Assembly: GCA_036939975.1 (NCBI GenBank)
Contig: JALLPB010000857.1
Coordinates: 1 to 12,226, forward strand
Source: Cyclostephanos tholiformis
Lineage: Eukaryota; Bacillariophyta; Thalassiosirophyceae; Thalassiosirales; Thalassiosiraceae
Direction: 5' to 3'
DNA: 12,226 bases
In this document: in pieces, positions 6,323 to 12,226 of the stretch
Numbering within the stretch: the first letter of the stretch is position 1
Layout of the letters: each line of letters starts with the position of its first letter
The notes under the pieces: model-generated
What the model saw: only the letters and a program-made list of their open reading frames with translations
Databases searched by the model: none
What the model was told of the DNA's origin: nothing
Position numbers and translations under genes: made by a program

Positions 6323-9300
6323 TCAAATTAAGCCAATCAATAAATCCGCTGCAAGATGGGCACTTTCCCAGTGTGTGTCACGGCAGGCCTGCTGTAGGTC
6401 CTTAAAGTCAGTAAGGACATAAAGATTTTTTTTTGCACGTGACAATGCCACGTTAAGTCGATTAAGGGTCAAGAACCTTGTTGGCCTTCGCACTAGACTC
6501 AGAATCACAGCATCTGCCTCCTGCCCTTGGCACTGATCGATGGTAAGGACTGTTATCTTCATAGCACGCGTTTGCCTTTTCAGCTGAAATTCGAACTCAC
6601 GCTGCTGATTCTTGTACTGACAATCACGAAATATGCAACCTTTTTTTAGCAAGCACGTGTACATATTATTATGGTATGAGGTATTCCATACAACTTACTG
6701 GTGTTATCAAAAGTACACTGGAAATATCATGAGCTACACTCAATTTATTGACCAGTTGGATACCCTCATTGACTTCGTTCGGATTGACATATTTTCTATT
6801 ACGGCTTTCTGCCCACGGCACATGTACCATTTTCAGCCCTGTGTGGTAACGATTTCCAGGTGGGATGCAATTAAATATATAATGAGAGGACTAACACCTT
6901 AGCTCCGTATCAGTGTCAGCTTTGACATACCTGAATTCGGTACTCTCGCTCGTGGGCAAGTCACATAATTTCCTCGGTAAATCCTGGAGTTCAGCATTTC
7001 GGCGATGTCTCTAGGGACTCTGTATTGCGATGTGAGCATGATCTTACCAGAATCTTTCGTGAGTAAGCTAACATCGAGCAGGCTTTGAATTTTGTCATCC
7101 TTTTTACTCTTTCCATTGCCAGCAGCGTGTCCAAACGAGCTTCTGCGACCAAAGCTTCTGCCCTGAGTAGGATCATACGGTGGCAATTGATGCTTGTCTC
7201 CCACTAGAATTAGGGCCTTGATGGACCTTCCCAGGCGAGTGAGTCCAAGCAACTCATATGCTGGAATGCAACCAGACTCGTCAAAGATACAAATTGTCTC
7301 CTTCGGAGGTTCTTGACCACAATCGTCGTCAACATCATTGAGCGTCAATGTTCCAAATGTGTGGGCGAGGTTAAAGTCAACGTTATTTTCCTTCGCAATA
7401 TGTATTCTGTGTGAAGATCCAATTGTTGACATATGTAGTCGAGCCAGTGTTGGAAGTTCACTCTCAAGTCTTCTGTGGACTGCTTTGCACTCTTCATCAG
7501 CTGCTGCTCGTTCGGAGTAGAGAATCTGTGCGTTGTCGGGGCTAAATATGGGGAGTTTTAGAACGTCGCTATACATGTCTTGAATGTAGCAGAGTCGTTT
7601 CGTTGCTTCCTTTGCATCCCACGGAACAGATTTCTCGTTATCAGGACGGATGTGCACTAGTCGCCCCAGGAGATCTGCGTGACGATCGATCACGTTGGTC
7701 ACATTTTCTTCTGAGACGTATTTTGAGCCCTTATTCTGAAGTAGCTCCTTGATATCTAGTGAGGCCCGCTCAACAGCACCAATAATACTTTGAGGTGATG
7801 ATCCTAATTCCACTTTCTTCTCCTCGATTAAGTCACTCCTGTTGGCGGCAGCATCTTCGTTGAAATGACGACCGAAGCCACGCATAAATTCAGCAATTTT
7901 GCTTCGGAGCGCTTGCGAGAGTTTCTCTGAAGCGGCAATGAGCAGATCACGTCTTTCTTTTAGTTCTACTAGTTCAGGGTGCGACCTTTTTGAGACATGG
8001 AACAACAATATGAGCTTGTTTCAAAAGTAAGGCATTCAATGACTATGAATATTGAAGGAGGGACTTACTCGAGTTTCTTGGTAACAGTGAATAATTTTGT
8101 AGAATCTCCCATGGCATCGCCCGCCCCATAGGCGACCACGGATTGCCACGTGTGAAGATCTATTATTTCAATCTTCTTACCTTTCATCGTCATAGAATCT
8201 TTCTCGAACTTCTCAGCTATAGCATTAATTGCACCATTTCGCTCGCTGAGTAGAAGTATATCATAGCTTGTACACTTCAAGAGAGCCTGGACAAGCTCAA
8301 CAATCGTCTTTGTTTTGCCGGTACCCGGCGGTCCAGCAACTTCCATAGCAGTTTTCAGGCGCAGAGGGTGGGCCACTTTCCTTTGCTCCTCATTCAAATC
8401 AAAGTAACTCTCTGGTGTATCAAATTCCATCTCCATAATCACTGGCTGCGGGACGCCCGACCCGATCAAATGCTTTAGTGGCTCGAACATGAGTTCTGTC
8501 TCGGGGGTTACTTGGATGTGTTTTTCGAGTGAAAGCATTCTCAAGTTCTGGTTCAAGCCAATAATATTCATGGTTTCATAGCGATTGTGATATTCCATGT
8601 CTTCCTTTACATTGCCACGGTGGTCAATGACCTGCAGTCTGATGCAGATCCCGTCCCCATCGTCTTGACGCCTCTTAGAACTATCACCACGAGAGGATTG
8701 ATAGAGCTCGGCTTTCCCGTCGAATGCAATCACTGCACAGCGAATGGATTGGGATAAATTTTGCAGCGACTCAACCTTTGGGTTCTCCTTGAAGTGAGAT
8801 TCGATGTCGTCAATGCGAGACCAAAAGTCTTCGCCTGGAATGATATTATGCTCAAGGGAAATTCGAAATAAATCATCTTGAACCCGAGTCAGAGAAAGCC
8901 GGTAATCACGCGGGACAACACACCTCGGAGATATACTGTCTCGAGAGATGGCTCTACGTCCATACTCTTCGGGATCACTCAAAAGGGCCAGTCGATCAGA
9001 CCTAACAGCTCGAGTTAGGTTTGCTTTTGTCGTCTCTAGGAACGCAGCTACCTTCACAGAGGCATCGCTAAATACAGGCTTATCTTGCAGCAGATTTGCT
9101 TTCTCAACGTGATTCAAAACGAGCTGCCGTAACTCCATCGGCTCGTCAGTGCGAGTAAGCTTATCCATAAGAATATCGAATTTCATCTTTACTCGATTCT
9201 TGACGCTTTTATTAAACGCTGTATTGTCAAAGAGATCACCTTCATGAGTTTCTCTGACATGTGAATGAGCGTCACTCCCACAGTCTTTGAGACAAATCGC

Positions 9301-9842
9301 ACAAAATGCAGCTTGACAGCCGGAAACACCGCATTTCAAGGCATTACAGCCTTCATAATCAAGAAAAGCAGTTTGGCATCGGGGACATTTCAGGTTCAGC
9401 TCGTTTGCAAGTTCGTTGAAATAACGCCTGGCTTGTTCGTTCATATTTTTGGCTTTCGACCTTGAAAATTTTGATCAATGTGCGGGCATTGGGATCAGAA
9501 TGAAGAAGTGTACAGAGAGATGAGGCTCAGTGAATAGACTTACTTTGAGGCGTTCGTCCTCAGAATTCGCTCTTGATACTGTAATTCGACCTTGCCTCTT
9601 AGCTTCTCCTCAACAGCGATGATGGCCCCTTTTCCTAATACAGCGTCAATCATATCAAGAGCAGAGGGCGTTTTGCACATGGCACAGACCGAACTGTTGG
9701 CTCCGCTCTTGTCGTCAAAAGCAATTCGAATACACGAAGCGCAAAGCATGTACGAGCAGGCACCCCCCTCTCCTTTGCAAGTGTAGACAACACTTTCATC
9801 TTCATCCATACAGGAAACACAGAGAGTTCTGCCCCTCTCCAT
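6323..9842 (-). CDS. RING/Rcat zinc-module protein fused to UPF1-like SF1 helicase
   Basis: Five exons (9544-9842, 8069-9460, 6931-7985, 6699-6838, 6323-6616) join in frame to 1059 residues. The N-terminus has a RING-like module with eight Cys (C8, C11, C22, C29, C34, C37, C53, C56). It is followed by an Rcat/RING2-like module, CPRC-x9-C-x4-C-x4-C-x4-C-x2-C plus later Cys and His (125-167), with Cys138 in EGCNALKC at the catalytic position of RBR ubiquitin ligases. The C-terminal half is a complete superfamily 1 UPF1-like helicase: Q motif LNEEQ (455-459), Walker A GPPGTGKT (476-483), Ia near 500-518, Walker B FDESG (798-802), GDKHQLPP (826-833), QYR (884-886), ITPYKNQ (960-966), QGQEAD (992-997) and LNRLNVALSRAK (1013-1024). 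Expected activity is ATP-driven unwinding or displacement on RNA or DNA; ligase activity is inferred. A long helical insertion (about 540-790) separates Ia from II. The ATG at 9842 is the first after an in-frame TGA near 9921, but an upstream exon cannot be excluded. Confidence 0.9.
6617..6698 (-). other. Intron 4 of the helicase gene, 82 nt
   Basis: On the minus strand the donor is CCA|GTAAGT and the acceptor TTGTCAG|TAC. Splicing restores LLITP-YKNQ, the conserved motif between the two halves of the second RecA domain of UPF1-like helicases, in phase 0. Confidence 0.92.
6839..6930 (-). other. Intron 3 of the helicase gene, 92 nt
   Basis: Minus-strand donor TTCAG|GTATGT and acceptor CACACAG|GG. 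The unspliced frame stops within 11 codons; splicing joins VPNSG to LKMVHVPWAESRNRK in phase 1 and keeps the frame open. Confidence 0.88.
7986..8068 (-). other. Intron 2 of the helicase gene, 83 nt
   Basis: Minus-strand donor CTCGA|GTAAGT and acceptor CAAAAAG|GTCG. Splicing joins VTKKLE to SHPELVELKERR; unspliced RNA meets TAA straight after the donor. Confidence 0.9.
9461..9543 (-). other. Intron 1 of the helicase gene, 83 nt
   Basis: Minus-strand donor TCAAA|GTAAGT and acceptor TTTCAAG|GTCG. It links the RING-like module exon to the Rcat/helicase exon in frame (ASK-SKAKNMNEQARR). This junction is what makes the two zinc modules and the helicase one protein. Confidence 0.88.
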
Positions 9843-9914
9843 TGCAGCTCTGACTTTGTGAGATTTGAATGTGTGCTTCTGATAGTAGAAGAATGAAGCG
9901 AGTATTGTAAGATG

Positions 9915-9958
9915 TGATTTTCACTGAAATTTTCATTGAAATTTTCATTGAAATTTTC
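9915..9958 (+). repeat. 12-nt tandem repeat, about 3.5 copies
   Basis: The unit TGAAATTTTCAT occurs at 9925-9936 and 9937-9948, followed by a partial copy (9949-9958) and preceded by a diverged one (9915-9924). It lies 73-116 bases upstream of the helicase ATG, in its likely 5' untranslated region or promoter. One minus-strand phase reads as repeated Asn-Phe-Asn-Glu, but in the frame of the helicase start it contains TGA stops. Confidence 0.85.
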
Positions 9959-10139
9959 TGTATTACTCAAGGAAGGAAATCACACAAAATGGTGTAGGGG
10001 GTTGAAGTATGGTATTGCGTAAGAAAGATTCATCCAATGACACGTGTGGGTTAGTGTTCAACTTTGATCTAAAGCGAGTGCTTCTCAATTCCAACACACT
10101 TCATTGAGCATTTTTGTATTTGTTTAGAAGATCATCCTC

Positions 10140-10174
10140 AAACAGTGTACTGTCATATTCATATCACACTGTTT
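10140..10174. repeat. 9-bp inverted repeat upstream of the helicase gene
   Basis: AAACAGTGT at 10140-10148 and its exact reverse complement ACACTGTTT at 10166-10174, separated by 17 nt. It lies about 300 bases upstream of the helicase start. It could be a dyad binding site or a remnant of a small mobile element; neither is shown. Confidence 0.6.
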
Positions 10175-10533
10175 TGTGCCTTCTCCAGATTCTGCTCAAT
10201 CTTCTCACGCAAAGAACGAGTGCAATGGCAGAGCCTTCCCAGTGAATGAGTCTCGACAGCAGGAGAGAATAGAGACTCCAAGTTTCCACATTTTTTGGTG
10301 CGCTACCACAAGGTTCTGGTTTTGAATTGAGTCATTAATGGACGAAGACGCCGATAAAGTATTTGGTAATGTCTTTGTTAACACTCGAACCCGGTCCGAA
10401 CACATAGTCGCCTCTTAAATATTGATGTAACCTTCTCCGTCACCAGCTGCATGTTCTTATCGCCCTCCGATCGACCCAAATCCTTCCGCGAAATTTTGTT
10501 GAGAGCGTATGGAAAAAACCTTTAATTACTAGC

Positions 10534-12093
10534 CTATCTTCGACGAATGAACGATTTCCATGCCTCCCAAACCAGCAATCCATCGGGCACGAAATCCCAC
10601 GTCTTCCATGTCGATATGTCATCATCGTTGTCATATTCATGGCGTTCCATCGCAGTTGATGCTCCATCAGGTGGCGCGAGATGGTCGTGATTAAAATCGA
10701 GCGCGGAGACGACTGCGTCATCGCCCACCGGGCGGTCATCGTCGTCCATTCCGTCGTCCGGGGGCCAAGCGCCTCGTTCGACCAGGCGTTTCATCGACGC
10801 ATTCGCGGCCATCTCAACGATGTCGTACGGCACGTAATCCCCCCATGCGACCTCCTCGTCCTGCCATGATACTGCTTCCTCCTCCACTCCATCCCCGTCG
10901 TCGTCGTTCGTCATCGCGACGTGATACGCGAATACGGACACGACGCATCGATTGTACGACGTGCGTACGACGCACTTGAAGAGCTCGTCCGAGAGGGGAT
11001 CGACGTCATCCACCCTCCTACCACCGCCGATCATGGAAGAGGATTGCCCCCGTTCCCCCCCATCGTCACCATCAACGACGAAATCTAATCCGCGTCTAAG
11101 ACCGAGCTCCTCCGCCACCTCCCGCGCCGCGGTCGACCTCGACGACTCGCCCCGACACGACAGTCCGCCCACGAACATGTCGTACAGGTCGGGAAATATG
11201 CGCTTCGTCGACGTTCGACGGTGAACGTATACCATGGGCATGGCCCTGCCACCAATACTACCGCTTCCTACCCGCCCCACTACCCCGTCGAACGATTTCA
11301 TCGAGTCTCCCCTGGTAACCAATATGCCGACGCCACGATGCAGTATGTTGTATTCGTGAACGTACGATCGGGGTAGGGAACCCAATACCCGACCGTTCGT
11401 ATCGACCATGTCGACGATTTCGGATTCGTAATGACGACGACGCCGTCGTCGTATCATCGCGAGGTCTTCGATGTCGTTCATATCATCGTGCAATCGTCCT
11501 TCTTCCATCGACGCGAATAGCGCACGAATGCCGACGTCCCTATCCACCCGAACGTCGTCGTCGATGACGACGCCGCCCTCGCCGCCAACGAGGAGGAGGT
11601 CGGAAATGCGCAATTCCTTCATGATGCGACGTCCCTCCCCATACCCCGACGATCCCGATGACGACGACGGCAACGAGATCATCAGGCGCGTTCGTACACC
11701 ATCCCCCCCGCCATCACCCCCACCCCCCCCGATCATCGGACGATTCGCGATCGCGCATGCGGCGTGTTGCGCCATGACGCGCGAGAGGACGGAAATCAAT
11801 CCGTAGTCCATGATCGGCGATGTTTTCGCCATCGTTCCGATATCGTCATCGACGACGTCATCGTCAACGTCATGGGGTGGGCATGAGACGCGGACGTTAA
11901 CGAGCCACGACGACGAGGACGATGAATCATCGTCGATGGGATGGGGATTGGTGGGAGTAGGATCGTTCTCCGATATTGGAGGCGGCGTCGTGACGATGCG
12001 CGACCACGTGCATATCAGGTCGAAGGGGGGTGGGGGGGGTGCGACGACGACGGCGGCCCCCCCTCCTCCTCCTCCTCCCGCCATCGTCCCCAT
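10534..12093 (-). CDS. Nudix hydrolase, IPP-isomerase-like subgroup, N-terminus uncertain
   Basis: The Nudix box GX5EX7REUXEEXGU is complete at 11098-11166: Gly310, Glu316, then REVAEELGL (324-332), numbering from the ATG at 12093. The Glu residues of REVAEE are the expected magnesium ligands. Upstream features EIVDMVDTNGRVLG, NILHRGVGILV and VYVHRRTSTKRIFPDLYD follow the pattern of the Nudix branch that includes IPP isomerase and YfcD-like proteins; the substrate cannot be named. The domain spans about 223-430, interrupted by an Asp/Gly/Ser-rich insertion after the box. The remaining N-terminal 220 residues and the segment before the C-terminal WDFVPDGLLVWEAW are largely low-complexity Gly, Ser and Asp with short ordered stretches. 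Length from this ATG is 519 residues. The frame is open beyond it, through a TTG at 12138 and a Glu-rich stretch to the window edge, with no further in-frame ATG, so the true start may be outside or in another exon. Confidence 0.85.
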   Translation of the reverse strand: MGTMAGGGGGGGAAVVVAPPPPPFDLICTWSRIVTTPPPISENDPTPTNPHPIDDDSSSSSSWLVNVRVSCPPHDVDDDVVDDDIGTMAKTSPIMDYGLISVLSRVMAQHAACAIANRPMIGGGGGDGGGDGVRTRLMISLPSSSSGSSGYGEGRRIMKELRISDLLLVGGEGGVVIDDDVRVDRDVGIRALFASMEEGRLHDDMNDIEDLAMIRRRRRRHYESEIVDMVDTNGRVLGSLPRSYVHEYNILHRGVGILVTRGDSMKSFDGVVGRVGSGSIGGRAMPMVYVHRRTSTKRIFPDLYDMFVGGLSCRGESSRSTAAREVAEELGLRRGLDFVVDGDDGGERGQSSSMIGGGRRVDDVDPLSDELFKCVVRTSYNRCVVSVFAYHVAMTNDDDGDGVEEEAVSWQDEEVAWGDYVPYDIVEMAANASMKRLVERGAWPPDDGMDDDDRPVGDDAVVSALDFNHDHLAPPDGASTAMERHEYDNDDDISTWKTWDFVPDGLLVWEAWKSFIRRR

Positions 12094-12169
12094 TCCCACC
12101 TCCCGGACGATGCGGGTACGTTGATTCGGCGATCGCAATCGCCATATCGTTTCCCAACCCTCCCCACGT

Positions 12170-12200
12170 TCCTCCCCCTCCTCCTCCTCCTCCCCCTCCT
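12170..12200. repeat. 31-nt perfect mirror repeat in a polypyrimidine tract
   Basis: The segment is symmetric about T12185: TCC T C5 T then CCT units, then the reverse order. It sits in an almost pure C/T tract that runs from 12169 to about 12217. Homopurine-homopyrimidine mirror repeats can adopt intramolecular triplex (H-DNA). In the Nudix reading frame the opposite strand encodes a Glu/Gly run. Whether it is coding or upstream of the gene is unresolved. Confidence 0.85.
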
Positions 12201-12226
12201 CCTCCTCTTTCTCCTCCCGCGCATCG

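Larger units (their letters stand above)
9843..10533. other. Non-coding spacer between Nudix 3' end and helicase 5' end
   Basis: About 690 bases of AT-rich sequence with no recognisable gene. It should hold the helicase promoter and the 3' untranslated region of the Nudix gene, both on the minus strand. It contains a 12-nt tandem repeat (9915-9958), a 9-bp inverted repeat (10140-10174) and a 6-bp inverted repeat CTCAAT/ATTGAG (10084-10089, 10103-10108). Short frames such as 10205-10405 minus have no supporting features. Confidence 0.6.

Noticed and set aside
6617..6664. Separate small gene starting at 6664 minus
   Set aside because: This is read-through of intron 4 into helicase exon 5; the ITP-YKNQ junction shows that the exon belongs to the larger gene.
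8065..9444. Independent gene starting at the Met at 9444
   Set aside because: The zinc-module sequence and clean splice sites link it to the upstream exon in frame; this Met is internal.
9650..9970. 106-codon minus frame starting with Asn-Phe-Asn-Glu repeats
   Set aside because: It begins in the 12-nt tandem repeat and overlaps the RING-like exon in another frame; the zinc-ligand frame is the one continuous with the helicase.
1..12226. Transposon, CRISPR array, viral or toxin genes
   Set aside because: I found no transposase, integrase, direct-repeat array with spacers, or such gene families in any frame.

Overview
This window reads as eukaryotic nuclear DNA, most probably from a stramenopile alga and plausibly a centric diatom. 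The genes carry short spliceosomal introns (76 to 99 nt) with GTAAG/GTATG or GC donors. Intergenic spaces are short. Two of the four proteins are full of Asp, Gly, Ser, Arg and His runs written by GAC/GTC/GGA-type triplet repeats. One protein has an N-terminus that looks like a diatom plastid pre-sequence (hydrophobic signal segment with an ASAFAP-like Phe, then a basic Ser/Thr/Arg stretch). The taxonomic placement is inference; the exon structures follow from reading frames and conserved motifs.

Layout. Positions 1-160 may hold the last codons of an upstream gene (weak). 161-859 is AT-rich and non-coding. 860-3905 (+) encodes a 956-residue tRNase Z (3'-tRNA endonuclease) in three exons, including a rare-type GC-AG intron whose length is a multiple of three. 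4011-5570 (-) is an intron-less katanin p60-like AAA ATPase of the KATNAL2 type, convergent with the tRNase Z gene and only 105 bp from it. 5571-6322 is non-coding. 6323-9842 (-) is a five-exon gene for a 1059-residue protein that joins an N-terminal RING-like zinc module and an Rcat/RING2-like zinc module to a complete UPF1-like superfamily 1 helicase. 9843-10533 is non-coding, with a 12-nt tandem repeat and a 9-bp dyad. 10534-12093 (-) encodes a Nudix hydrolase with an intact Nudix box; its reading frame stays open to the right edge of the window, so its N-terminus may lie outside.

The four genes do not form a pathway. They are neighbours in a compact eukaryotic genome: tRNA 3' processing, microtubule severing or cilium biology, RNA helicase with possible ubiquitin-ligase activity, and nucleotide or isoprenoid diphosphate chemistry. 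Composition alternates. The tRNase Z and Nudix genes are GC-rich and repeat-laden, whereas the KATNAL2 and helicase genes between them are balanced and free of such repeats.

The best candidate for something poorly described is the RING + Rcat + UPF1-like helicase fusion. Next come the frame-preserving GC-AG intron in the tRNase Z gene, which on retention would insert a hydrophobic segment into the catalytic core, and the SAP-like, possibly plastid-targeted N-terminus of that enzyme.
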